64,000 bases of DNA from Eutypa lata (taxonomy: Eukaryota > Ascomycota > Sordariomycetes > Xylariales > Diatrypaceae), in assembly GCA_022661535.1 (NCBI GenBank), contig JAKULF010000004.1, positions 5,456,001 through 5,520,000 of the forward strand, in the 5' to 3' direction. Numbering within the stretch: position 1 is the first letter of the stretch; each line of letters opens with the position of its first letter. The position numbers were made by a program, and so were the translations under genes. Below the pieces are notes generated by a model. The model was not told where the DNA came from. It saw nothing but the letters and a program-made list of their open reading frames with translations, and did not search any database. Shown here piece by piece: positions 11,516 to 22,562 of the stretch.

Positions 11516-13439
11516 TTCTGTGACCCAATCACCTAGCTACGAAGAAGATTGGAGTTCACTATAATAAAACATATGTAGTCCTTCCGAGTATTCCATACTA
11601 ACTTTAATGATAAGAATGATAGCGATACCAGTAAAATGTTCGTAAAGTAAGAATGTTCCTCAAATGCTGGTTCCCATATTAGCTCATAAGACACTACTGA
11701 TGGGGTGGTGATATATGCACGAAGGCGAATATACCGACTGCTTAACACATGGAACCTTAATTTACCCTGGCGACTTAATTTCTGTTACATTCCGGCGGTA
11801 AATTACATAAATACCCTATAGCATTCATTATATCGGCTTTCTTACGTGCTCCATGTCGACCGTGTCTACTTGAGAATCGTGAAGGGTGATGGTGGTAACA
11901 TTATTCCCCATCTACTTCATGTCCAGGAAACAATACGTTTATTATGTTGTCACTGATATTTTACACATATCTTACAAATCATATTCATACGTATCGCTAA
12001 TTCCGTCTTATAGATTAATAGTTGTCTAGGAATGATTCAATCATTTTAGCTATTCATTATGTTTTCCTAAGTTCAGACAGGTTTGTGATCCTTTCACGAT
12101 AATCAAGCTAGCAGTACCTTTATGGTTCCTACGAAAATCATACGGTTCCCATCTTTCTTAAATGGTCAAACCAATATAAATACCGAGGTAGTTTAGTATT
12201 GCCGCCGGATGGCTGGATGGCATGTATAGATAATAGACGTCAATGGTCATATGATCTCCTCCTAAGCCATGTTTCCTACTTAATACTCAGAAATCATGTC
12301 ACCTAAAACCAAGTACTTGGATGAAGAGTGCTACATCTCGATTTATGCTGGAGAGAAACATGTATGTAAATAGAGCATAGCGAGGGAACGGTTGATTAAT
12401 TATATTACGAGGATATTTGTGGTGGCAATATATCCCCCTTCTATTCCTTACGACCAGGGCCATTTTAACGGATCAGGGAGAAGATGTGATACGTAACTCA
12501 TAGATATATGTGACGAAATCACCTTGAACCTAGAGGGAGATGATATTCTGAGGCTGTGGATGGACCGTATGATGCTGAAGGTTAAGAACGAAGATATTTC
12601 TCGTATACTTAGTTCCTACATACCTCATAGCAAACAGTGGAAACACAGCAATACTGAGTATGAGATAACAGAGTTAACTATACATAGCAAAGCCAAACTT
12701 CAAGGATGACTACAACTTTGTGATCATAGCAAAAGGATTTCGAACAATCACCGGAGTGGTTGTGTTTACCTACGTTCTTTGCATTCATATCATGATACCC
12801 CCCTCCTGCCTTCTGCCCCTAGTCAAGACTGAATGTATATTACACTCATCGAGAGATAATGGATAATCTCCATCAACATACAAGCTCTAGTCTGCCTAAC
12901 AGGGTTCTATTACTTGTTACGGATCAGGTCAGAGGCGCCTCATAAAACAAAACACCTGGGGAAGGGTCAATATACTAACGTGCTAGGTAGGAGGTAATAG
13001 AAGTGATGAGCAGTCCCTATATCTGAGTACTAGAAAAGCGGTATATTTAACTACGATCTAACCATAGTGTTGCGAGTGATGAAAAAGAAGATTTACCTAT
13101 AAGCCGGCTGCCCTCGCGAAAAGGCAAGGATGAGAGGCAAAGCACGAGATACCCACACCCGTAAGAGTTCATGATCACCTTCATGTCCGCGTCATACCGT
13201 TGTCAGGTTCTGGAGAAAGGACTGAAATAGGATCATGAAGCCGTCCCTCAATATAAGCCATAACAGCATAAAGTTCTGTAGCCAGTTATTATCAGAGAGT
13301 TGGAGGAATTGGTGCAACGGAAGGCGGAGCGTATAGTCAGGAATATCCAAACTCACTATTTCTACCCATGTTGCAATGATGCTCCGCAATGCTATAATAG
13401 GAGCCAAAATATCTTTTACTACTACTTTACGATTTTTCC
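11516..13439. other. Gene-poor spacer
   Basis: About 1.9 kb, AT-rich. Small open frames (e.g. 12524-12709) lack coding character. No tRNA, inverted repeat or known transposon was recognised. Confidence 0.45.
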
Positions 13440-13715
13440 TGTCTTCTTCCCTTGCCTTTTACGATGAGCACAGGACTACTGGCAAATATCTACCCACCCA
13501 TGTCTCTACGAGGGACGAAGACCTTGGTGGAGAAAACACAGAACTACCTCATTATAAAACCTGTTACTACCAAGTAACAGAGAGTTTCCCAGGTAACGAA
13601 TTCTACATGTCATGATCACCTCGGCAGCATTACGCGGGCTACGGTAAAGATTAACCAGTATTTACAGTGTTACGTACCACCGAACAGTCATAGCAGCTAA
13701 GTCTGTTGTTGCCTG
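13440..13715 (+). pseudogene. Decayed tandem copy of the 14308-15264 gene
   Basis: Translated fragments match the downstream gene in the same order and with near-identical spacing. YYQVTESFPGNEFYMS (about 13567-13614) matches TYQVSEDVLGDDFYIA in the downstream protein. An FYDE segment near 13460 corresponds to FYSN there. DNA around 13658-13680 (TTTACAGTGTTACGTACCAC) matches TTCACAGTTCTACGCACCAC at about 14804-14823. An in-frame TGA at 13613-13615 interrupts the copy between the two matching parts, so it cannot make the full protein. Outside this stretch the similarity fades. I infer an old local duplication that has decayed. Confidence 0.6.
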
Positions 13716-14307
13716 ACACACGCAGTTCGATAGGGCTAGGAGGAATCCAAGCAGGAAACCAGGCAAATTCAGAATGAACATTTCTTCCCCCCAGCAACAC
13801 CACCATACAGCGTTTATCTTCAGGTCACCACACAGTCAGACTCCCGACTCTAAGCAGAACTACCGATCACGTGTCGACATGCCTAGCGCATAGGTAGAAC
13901 ACCCTATCCCAAGTCTAAACCGATCAGATCACCGCATAGACCACTATAGATATAGTAAACCCCCTTTTTATGCCCTCTGATAGGCCGGGACAAAAGCGGG
14001 TCTTAGCATAGCTACTAACGACGTAGCACGTGAAGGCAAGTGATATTAGTATAGTAGTTCGGAATTCGCCCATAAATAGATCTTTCCATCTTCAAGACTT
14101 CACACAGATTCCTTTCCTTTACAACTTCAGACAACTTCATTCCCACTACACCTTCACTTGCCTATCCTTTCTATCATCAACCATATTCATCATCCACCTC
14201 TAGACTCTGTCTATCTTCATCATCCATCTCTAGACTCTGTCTGTCTTAATTATCACACCTACTTCTACTACTCACGTTATCGTCACGTCAATTCTAACGC
14301 TGCTACG
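13716..14307. other. Spacer and leader of the 14308 gene
   Basis: Holds the upstream region of the following gene. From 14100 on it is CT-rich, typical of a fungal 5' leader, and contains a 30-bp direct tandem duplication described separately. A frame open from 14158 starts at TTG and is leader, not coding. Confidence 0.5.
14186..14245 (+). repeat. 30-bp tandem duplication, 2 copies
   Basis: The units at 14186-14215 and 14216-14245 begin TTCATCATCC and end CTCTGTCTATC or CTCTGTCTGTC; they differ at two positions. It lies in the leader just upstream of the 14308 start codon. Confidence 0.9.
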
Positions 14308-15264
14308 ATGCCCAGAATCTACAAGAAGAAGGGATCTTCGTCAGCTGCGGCTGTAAAGAAGACGGTGCTCAGGAAGCGTGAAGAATACTCATCAGAGAAA
14401 GCCATGGAGCATATGCTCGCTCGTGTGATACCACACGCGGATGATAGTCCTAGAGTAGCTGTAGAGTCACGGGGCAATACCCCGACAGGAAGCACTGAAT
14501 CAGCAACGTCTATTGATAGGCCCTGGCAACCCAGGGGCGCAAGAGCTTCTGCCACCACTGCTCTGCCCTCTTTCCCATCATCTCCCAGTGGCTTCTACAG
14601 CAATGAGACAGTCCAGCAAGATACCCAGCTGTTATCTAAGTGGAGCAGAGATCATGGCAGCGAAGTCATAGGAGCATCTGCTACTAGCACACCTTTTGTC
14701 TCTCATACATACCAGGTATCAGAGGATGTCCTAGGTGATGACTTCTACATTGCTAGGTCATCTTTCCAGGGCCAGGAAGTGGAATGTGACACACCCCAAC
14801 AAGGGTTCACAGTTCTACGCACCACGACTCGCCTATACCAGGTTCATCAGATGCCTAGTGCTAGTCACTTCCATGCGGGGGCTCAGGATGGTTACGAAAA
14901 GGCACCGCAGGAGACTACTGAGCAGATGCGGGGTCAACAGCAATCATCTGAGCACTACGGCAAGGAGGGGTTTGATCTTGAGGCCACACCCATTCACGGC
15001 GATAGGCTCTTTGATCCTCAGCAGAGATATCAATCTCAAGTCGAGGAGGTCAATGATCAGGTGGATGAGTGCGATGAAAACAGCACCAATGGCGAGAAGG
15101 AACCACCCCTTAAGTTCCTAGACTTTCCTCGGCGACCAGGTCACACACATGACATGGGTTCCCTGAGTTGGATTCAAGAACGAATGCTGGATGTTCAGAA
15201 TCGGCCTCGCCATTATCCGTACAATCCAGATCAATACCGCTGCTCAAAGCGCCAGCGGAGATAG
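14308..15264 (+). CDS. Hypothetical disordered protein
   Basis: Intronless 318-aa protein with no family I recognise. The ATG at 14308 (start MPRIYKKKGSSS) is the first ATG in the frame. The N-terminus is basic (KKTVLRKREEY). The middle is Ser/Thr/Gln-rich and mostly disordered. A more conserved-looking core (TYQVSEDVLGDDFY) is shared with the decayed copy upstream, suggesting that this segment carries the constrained function. The C-terminus ends in a basic cluster (CSKRQRR) that could act as a nuclear signal. No signal peptide or membrane segment. The shared conserved core supports it being a real gene rather than a chance frame. Confidence 0.6.
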   Translation: MPRIYKKKGSSSAAAVKKTVLRKREEYSSEKAMEHMLARVIPHADDSPRVAVESRGNTPTGSTESATSIDRPWQPRGARASATTALPSFPSSPSGFYSNETVQQDTQLLSKWSRDHGSEVIGASATSTPFVSHTYQVSEDVLGDDFYIARSSFQGQEVECDTPQQGFTVLRTTTRLYQVHQMPSASHFHAGAQDGYEKAPQETTEQMRGQQQSSEHYGKEGFDLEATPIHGDRLFDPQQRYQSQVEEVNDQVDECDENSTNGEKEPPLKFLDFPRRPGHTHDMGSLSWIQERMLDVQNRPRHYPYNPDQYRCSKRQRR

Positions 15265-16203
15265 ATGGGGCTTTCGGTAGATAATAATGGTCTTCCGTTG
15301 TGAGATATACTGCTCATCGGTGAGTAACTTCCCCCTCTTGGTGATATTATGCCTAAATTCTAACAGATAGTGCCCATTAGATCACAAACAAACTCATGAG
15401 TAGAAACTCGGAAACTGGTTTTGGGAAATGGGCGATAGGGGGTTGTGTTCAGGATCAATATGTTGCCTATATGAGCTAATAGGTTAAGACTTTTGGTCAG
15501 GATTTGTTATTGAAGGAAGATACCAGGGCATTGCCTTGCATTTCTCAGGCGTAAGAGGGATACGAATCATGCAGATAGGGGTGGGGAAAGGGGCGACCAT
15601 GGTCCCTATTTTGACCATAATAAGCTCAGTCAGCTTTCTGTCAATTGCTAGTAATACCGAACTTGACTTGAGCCTTTCGGAAATAAATGCTTTCATTACT
15701 TGTATGTGCTTTCGAAATATATGTTGACATGCCGGTTAAATCAAGCATTCGCGAATTTCATTTTCCAAGTGTAGGTATATTTTCTCTGCTATACTTAGAG
15801 AATAATACACGTAAAACTAGTTGATTACTGTTTCTATTCTATACTTGTCAATAAATTCTTTCTATATTTAGATCTAACTAGTATTGAATTGTATGTCTTT
15901 GTTTAGGTTGGCTTTATCTAAATTCCTCGAAAGCAGCTGAGGAAGCTTCTCATTCTTTGTCACGAGATATGTAGAACTGAAAAGCAAGCGTACTACCTAA
16001 AGATTAGCTCACCGACACCTCCCAGTCTTAGTATTGAATTAGCATACGTAAAGGTAACAGGGAGTCGAATTGGAATATGAGTACACTTATTGAACGGACT
16101 ATGACATTCGTGATATTGTAACATACGAAGCTCGATTAAGTTGTCACTCACTCTAGCACTCACTTGCGTATAGCCTCCCACTCTACCAACCTCCGCCGAT
16201 ATA
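15265..16203. other. Intergenic spacer
   Basis: About 0.9 kb. The two overlapping opposite-strand frames at 15484-15727 are short and without coding character. The region from 15900 contains the likely promoter of the kinase gene. Confidence 0.5.
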
Positions 16204-18865
16204 ATGGCATCAATATCAACGCCGCCACCAAGCCCCCTCGTTCCCGGAACCACCACAGGTGGCCCGACACTTCCAACATCACCAAGTGATGCAGAGAGTA
16301 GACACCTAAAGCTCATGCAATGGCTCAACACGGCGATGTGGCACTGGCGCAACCAACAAGGTGCCTTCGTCTCTAGCAATTACCCCGACTGGGCGCGGAT
16401 GCCCATCCCGTGGCGGGACCGGGGGCAGAGCGGTTCGCCACAGGACGTTCAGGCCACTGGCGGCAACACGTCTAGCTGGGCTGCGAGGATCAAAGAGTTC
16501 CGCCGAGGCAGCTCTGGCTCCGGTGCGGCCGCTAGACTAGACAACTCGTCAGCCGCCTACGACTTGGCTGCTGATGCTGGCGCTGCTTGGAGTCGTCTCC
16601 AGGACGTCCAGAACTTTTTCGCGTCTGGTTATGCTCCGATGACCAACATGATGATGCCAGGAATAGGAGGAGCTGCGTGGGGGAGGACATGGATCTACAA
16701 GCGAGTCCTCGGATACGGAGGTGCTGGCCTTGCGTGCCACTACCGCCTCCAGGAGACAGCGGAGAACGGCTGGGACGTGGCGGTTAAAGTTTCCCTGTTG
16801 GGATGGGCGAGCGAGCCAATACGGCGAGAACGGAGAATGATGCAGGTGCGGTATATTTAATGATTTCTCAGTCCGTTCCTTGTCGTACTTTCATTACGAT
16901 GTTATCTTGCTTATTTCAATATGTTTACTTCCTTACCCTATAGACATCAGGAGAATATTGAAGAGTAGGTTTATACAATGACACAAGATAGCTGACATCA
17001 GATGGCCTGCCGCAGAAACTCACCCATGCCTCTCACATCGTACAAGAGTTCTCCCGTGACCCGATTGGTAGACCGGCTCGACAGAAAATTCCATTAGACT
17101 GGAGAAGCGATGACTCTAGTGACGAATATGACTCAAGTGGTGACGAGGATGTCACGGTAAGTTCAAATTTCCGGATCCCTAAATAAATAAAAGACAAGTA
17201 ATAGGAGGGAATAACCCTTGACTAATTTGGTGATAAGACACCACCGAAAAAGAAAAGGAAAGCCCGCAAGGACTTAACAAAGGCGGAGCTTCGCAAAAAG
17301 AAGTTACGATGGGACAGCCCACCCCCAGCCCCTGAGACGGTTCCGAGTCCCACAAACGACAGCGATGACGACCTCATCGATGATGATAGCAATGACTTTG
17401 ATGACGGTAATGGTTTTGACGACCTCGACAACCTCGACGACTATGACATGGATGTGGACGACGTCGACGACAACGGTGACAAAGATTATATTCTGCTGGA
17501 ATTTGCACAAAGCGGAGATTTAAAAAATATGATTACTAAGCTGCATCAGGGAGGCGGAGGTATACGTGTACCACAGAGGGTCATATGGTCGTGGTGGCTA
17601 TGTTGTGAGTGTCCTAGCTGAGAATTAGCATGTAGATACGCCGAGTTGACCTTTCTAATAGTGATCAAATCATGTATCGGCATGGCCTTCTACCCGAGAA
17701 AATTCCACGCTGGTCGGATGAACGCAAACGGGGGGGACCTTGACGAGTCGATACCTGATACGGCAGTCCATTGGAGAAAGAAAAATATGGTCCATTTCGA
17801 CATAGATCCTTCGAATGGTAGGTTAAGAACCTCCTAAATCTCATTATATGAAGTGCGGAGCTAACGCCTTCATCATCCTAGTATTCATTACGGGAACTCA
17901 GTGGGGTGATGTCGACCACTCTCTAGTTCCAAAATTAAAGGTATGGCTACGTCGATATGCCCCCAGAAAACAGCCTTGATACTGAATGGTTCCTGTAGCT
18001 CGCAGACTTTGGCTTAGCAGTAGAGGTTAAAGATCAAAAACGAGAGTACGTTGAAGTTCTGCGCAAGGAATAGGTATGAGAATGCATTCTAATTCGAAGT
18101 ACACAGTTGCTATTATGCCAGGTTACGGCACCGGGGGAAACTGCATTACTATCTTCCAGTGAGTTTGGCCCTTATGTAAAACCCGCTTCATATCATAAGC
18201 AGTAGAACGAAGTTACTGACAATGATGATACACCCCAGGAACAATTTGGGGATGAGTGGGACTTCATCCCAGCCTCACGAAATGGGTCGCAAATCTGTGA
18301 CGAGCCCATAGCGGGGAACTTCGGCTCGCATTCGAACATATATCATATCGGCCTGGTGAGTCCATTATTAGTCATCCTCGGTCTATACTAAGCCAATAAC
18401 GACAACCCTCGCTCCCACCTATCTCTAACATGAGAACTATTCCAGGTAATGATGTGTATCATCACGGGTTGCTACCCGGCGCAGCCACCATTCACCGGAA
18501 CTATGAAGCTAAAAGACAACCTGGCCGATATAAGGACCTATGGGTCCCTACTACTGCAGGCTGACTTTGACTGGGCCGATTACGAACTTCGACATATCGT
18601 AGCGCGATGCCTTGCACACGATCCGGCAGACCGACCGGGTCTCGAGGAGCTGCTGCAGCATGCGAATGATAATATAGCTCGGGTCACTGCCTCTGCTCCC
18701 CATGAAAGTGACAACGAGATCAGGGCCTGGCATCGGTACGAGGTGCTGGGGGCACCAGTCGTTGATGACCCCCCACAGGCCGGTGCTGACTTGTTTTATT
18801 ACTCCTGGAGCATGACCGACCCGCAGAATACTTTCACTCAGAGACGTTGGAGTGGTAGCATATGA
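16204..18865 (+). CDS. Fungal protein kinase with HFDIDPSN catalytic loop, 9 exons
   Basis: Spliced 661-aa kinase. Exons: 16204-16845, 17016-17156, 17238-17604, 17662-17817, 17882-17940, 17999-18045, 18122-18158, 18239-18355, 18446-18865; every junction is GT-AG and keeps phase. The Gly-rich loop VLGYGGAG is at 168-175 and the ATP lysine at K195 (DVAVK). The catalytic loop is HFDIDPSN at 428-435, where the usual HRDxKPxN has Phe for Arg and Asp for Lys. DFG is at 458-460, then HRGKLHYYLPEQF in the activation segment. Between the alpha-C region (RRMMQKLTHASHIVQEF) and strand beta-5 (YILLEFAQSGDL) sits an insert of about 110 residues with a basic cluster PPKKKRKARK and a long Asp-rich run. This fits a family of expanded fungal kinases. 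Substrate is unknown; the basic cluster hints at a nuclear location. The first 165 residues have no known domain. Confidence 0.87.
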
Positions 18866-20477
18866 TCTATAAAGGTTTCTTTTGATTTAGAGTTGCTTTT
18901 TTTCTTTTTCGGCCGGATTGTTGTGTATATCATATAATTGCACAAATCTTGCATAGTTACATAGTTCTTGGTAGCTATATCATATTGTATAATCCTGGAC
19001 AAGCTCTTTCTTTGTCTCCATTACCCTTAGCATTACACTACAGAAACGTTAGAATAACTTTTAGACAAGCAGTTACCTCTTATAGCTGTGATAACTGTCT
19101 TGTGCCTTCTCGCTGGGAAGTGCGCCCTTGCCCCCTTTATTCCTAAAATAAGACGAAGGTGTTAGCCACCTGGTAGCGACTTTCCAGTGAGCTTAGATTC
19201 AATGGTCAGCTATATAATCCAGTGTCAATGATCACTAGAACATACCAACCTGTCATCACGGCAACAATAAAAGGAAATGCGGCGCAGTGGGCACCTAACA
19301 CCTTCTAGCTTGTCATGTTTGCTTTGGTACACAACTTGCCACACTGTGCGGTGATGGAAGGTTCCGCAGCAGAACGCAAGCATCTGTTAAAATACCCAAT
19401 GCGACATTAATTTGACTGAAATATGTGCATATTCGGTGAGCCAACGGGTGGCAGGGCGGGGAAGTTCTCTAACGGAGAAACTGCTGTCTGTTCCTGGCAC
19501 AATTGTTCGACGTAAACGTGTCTGTTGTCTAACTAATCTCCTTCAAAGATGTGGTTGCGGTTTGTCATGCTCTAAATTATTTGCGCAGCCAGTCTCGATA
19601 CTAGGATACCGGTGAGTGCCGTGGAAAATGTAGCAGCCTATAATGCCACAAAAACATAATTGTCTCACTCTTCATGCGAGGAATTCTGCCTTCTGGTCGA
19701 TATAGGAGTGGTGGCTGTTTGTTCAAGCTTTATCACTAAAGCATAAGAGGCATAAGCACAACGCTAGGCACGCTAAATAGAAGTCTTAGGTAGGTACTCT
19801 ATGCAATGCAGAACTGGCAGTGCTTTCCTCTACCGTTTGTGTTTGTCCGTAAGTAGTAAATTGATGTAATGCATCTTTATCCGATTGATCAGTGCTGAAG
19901 ATATCTTGTCAAAGTTTGCTGTATAGGAGACAAAGACAGAATGGCGGTCAACTAAGACCATTAGTCTCCGACTCAGGTTTCGACCTATCTCTAAGACGAA
20001 TACTCCAATGTCTAACAATCTACGTGGATCTTCATCACCTATTTTAGAAATAACAAGATGTAAAGCTAAAACTTAGGCACATAATCTTTGTCCTGTGAAT
20101 AGATGGCGACTGATGGCACCTTAATTTTGATCATTGAAGTTCAAGTTGGCGGGTGTCTATAAAACAAGACAAGATTCTCCATTGAATGCCTTATTATTAT
20201 CTAGATATTAGCAAGGCTGTTGCGTCCTATGAGACTATCTGTTAAGGCTGCAAGAATCGACAAGACTATTTATTCCATCAGTGCACCAACTGTGGCTTCC
20301 GTTCAGGTTTGCAAAGTTTGCAACACAGAATTAATATAATCGCAGCCAGATTCTCCCCTATTAACCCTGATATCTGCTTCATAGATCTAGCAAAACTTTG
20401 ATATCTCTCCATTTATCGACTCTGTGTACTTGAAAACCATTCAGATATTTAAACCTTCATGAGAATAACCATCTGCT
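18866..20477. other. Intergenic spacer
   Basis: About 1.6 kb, AT-rich. No gene, tRNA or repeat is supported. Bases from about 20390 to 20477 are the likely leader of the next gene. Confidence 0.5.
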
Positions 20478-22562
20478 ATGGCAAACTCAAGAGCAAACTC
20501 GCCGCCTAGCATGCCGGCAGATCCACAGGTCCTGGTGCTACCTAATCAGAAGCCAATGATTGTTGGTATTTATGGCATCCCAGGATGCGGAAAGTCATAC
20601 CTCTTGACTCAATTGAAGTGCGAGTTTAATGCAATAGGGTTCAAGTTCTACGAAGGCTCAGAGAAGATCGGTTCTCTTGTTCCAGGGGGCCTTCGCGCCT
20701 TTCAGAAACTGGATGAATCGGCTAAAAACCAGTGGCGGCAGCAAGCTATGGACTCTATTGCGAATGAATGTGCTACGGCCGAGATTGGAGGAACTGTTGG
20801 GGTCATTGTGGGCCATTTCATGTTCTGGGATGAAGGCGAGGAGACCGCACGCGTTGCGTGGACTCAGAGTGATGCTGAGAAATACACGCACATCATTTAC
20901 TTGAACATTGATCCCGCGATCGTCTCAACGCGTCGCTTAGAGGACGTGAAGAGGAAGCGTCAACTTGCCTCTGTTAAGCATCTAGGAAAGTGGCAAGAGG
21001 CTGAACGTACTCAGCTGCGGCAAATATGCCGCGAAAACGGCATCCTCTTCTTCTCACTGGCATTCTCGGAGCCGGAGGTTCTTGGCACGGTCTCAGAGCT
21101 CCTGCGAGACTTTCAACGCCATACTGAAGAATGGAACCTTTCACGAGCAAAGAACGACTTGGATCATTGGGTTAAAGGACAAAACAGGCACACGATTCTA
21201 GTGTTTGATGCCGACAGAACTCTGACCGCTGAAGATACCGGACGGCTGTTCTGGCAGGCGGCTTCAAAGCGACACCCCAAAGTCGCAAATGACTCAGTAC
21301 TGCGGGAACTGTTTAGCGGCCCTCTGGGGTACACATACACTGCATTCCGCCAAGCTGTACTCCTCTATGAAGAAATATTCTCTGTGGATGAATTTGATCA
21401 ACTCTGCGAGGAAGTGGCATCGGCGGTGCTTGTACGACACGAATTTCACTGGCTCTTGCAGCAGGTGAAGGAACAGCAGGGAGTTGGCGCTGTGGCTATT
21501 ACTTGCGGGCTGCAACGCATATGGGATATGATCTTTCAAAAGGAATTCATGGCCGATACAGTGCGTATCATTGGTGGAGGACGCATTGGAGATCTATATG
21601 TCATCACCCCGGAAGTCAAGGCTTCTCTAGTTCTCCATCTACGAACGGCTCACAAGTTGTACGTTTGGGCATTTGGAGACAGCCCAATGGACTTGCCAAT
21701 GTTATCCCAGGCAGACGAGGCCATTGTTGTTGCTGGCGAGCCAGAACTTAGGAGCAAGTCTATGGATTCTGCCTTGCTGAAAGCTATCGACGGTGGTGGC
21801 CTTCGAGCTCGCCAAGTCTTGATCCCCTGTGACACACCATCATTCCTAGACACGAACATACTTCCCTCAGTAGACCTATTCAACCAAGAATTTGTCAATT
21901 CTGCCATCTTCCCACCCCCTTACAACACAAGCCCTTCGTTCAAAATGCTCCATGCCACGCGCAGGAGTTCGGCTAAACTACTAGCGACCCACATGCGCGA
22001 TGCTACCGTCACCGGTCCTTCTCTTAGGGCCGCCCATCGGAACGCAGGATGGTATTTAGCAACTGAGTTCTTGGCCGAAGCCATTGGTCTCGAAAATTAC
22101 CCCGTTACCCATGTCCAAGGAACATCGACGAGCGGGTATCGACTCTACAAAGAGGAAAAAACTTTGATCGTGCCACTGATGCGTGGCGGAGAACCCATGG
22201 CTTTCGGCGTCAACCAGGTTTTCCCTCTCGCCCGATTCGTCCATGCGAGCCGCCCCGAAGATGTTACGATCCACCACCTACAGAGCATACACAACGTGAT
22301 TCTCGTGGACTCGGTTGTCAACAGCGGCAGGTCTGTCGTCGAATTCGCTCAACACGTGCGGAACCTACGCCCTACAACCCACGTCATAGTGGTTACCGGG
22401 GTTGTCCAGAAGCAGTCCATATCTGAGGGCGGACTCATCCACGAGTACGGTCGCGGGGCAGAACTTGAGCTTATCGCTTTGCGCATCTCCGAGAACAAGT
22501 TCATTGGTAGAGGCGGTACCGACACAGGCAACCGACTCTTCAATACGACAAACCTCGTGTGA
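20478..22562 (+). CDS. P-loop kinase / HAD phosphatase / uracil phosphoribosyltransferase-like fusion
   Basis: Intronless 694-aa protein with three enzyme-like domains. Domain 1 has a Walker A loop GIPGCGKS at 33-40 and resembles small-molecule kinases. Domain 2 is HAD-type: motif I FDADRTLT with D244 and D246, and the late acidic motif FGDSPMDLPML at about 399-409. Domain 3 is a type I phosphoribosyltransferase like uracil PRTase: the PRPP loop is LVDSVVNSGRSV with D611, and the C-terminal uracil-site region is FIGRGGTDTGNRLFNT (about 675-690), close to the usual GxGDxGDRxFGT pattern. Together this suggests uracil or nucleotide salvage, with the HAD part trimming a phosphorylated product; that combined role is inference. 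The Asp-to-Thr/Asn differences in the uracil loop may mean altered base specificity. The start MANSRANSPP follows a leader rich in stops. Confidence 0.88.
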   Translation: MANSRANSPPSMPADPQVLVLPNQKPMIVGIYGIPGCGKSYLLTQLKCEFNAIGFKFYEGSEKIGSLVPGGLRAFQKLDESAKNQWRQQAMDSIANECATAEIGGTVGVIVGHFMFWDEGEETARVAWTQSDAEKYTHIIYLNIDPAIVSTRRLEDVKRKRQLASVKHLGKWQEAERTQLRQICRENGILFFSLAFSEPEVLGTVSELLRDFQRHTEEWNLSRAKNDLDHWVKGQNRHTILVFDADRTLTAEDTGRLFWQAASKRHPKVANDSVLRELFSGPLGYTYTAFRQAVLLYEEIFSVDEFDQLCEEVASAVLVRHEFHWLLQQVKEQQGVGAVAITCGLQRIWDMIFQKEFMADTVRIIGGGRIGDLYVITPEVKASLVLHLRTAHKLYVWAFGDSPMDLPMLSQADEAIVVAGEPELRSKSMDSALLKAIDGGGLRARQVLIPCDTPSFLDTNILPSVDLFNQEFVNSAIFPPPYNTSPSFKMLHATRRSSAKLLATHMRDATVTGPSLRAAHRNAGWYLATEFLAEAIGLENYPVTHVQGTSTSGYRLYKEEKTLIVPLMRGGEPMAFGVNQVFPLARFVHASRPEDVTIHHLQSIHNVILVDSVVNSGRSVVEFAQHVRNLRPTTHVIVVTGVVQKQSISEGGLIHEYGRGAELELIALRISENKFIGRGGTDTGNRLFNTTNLV

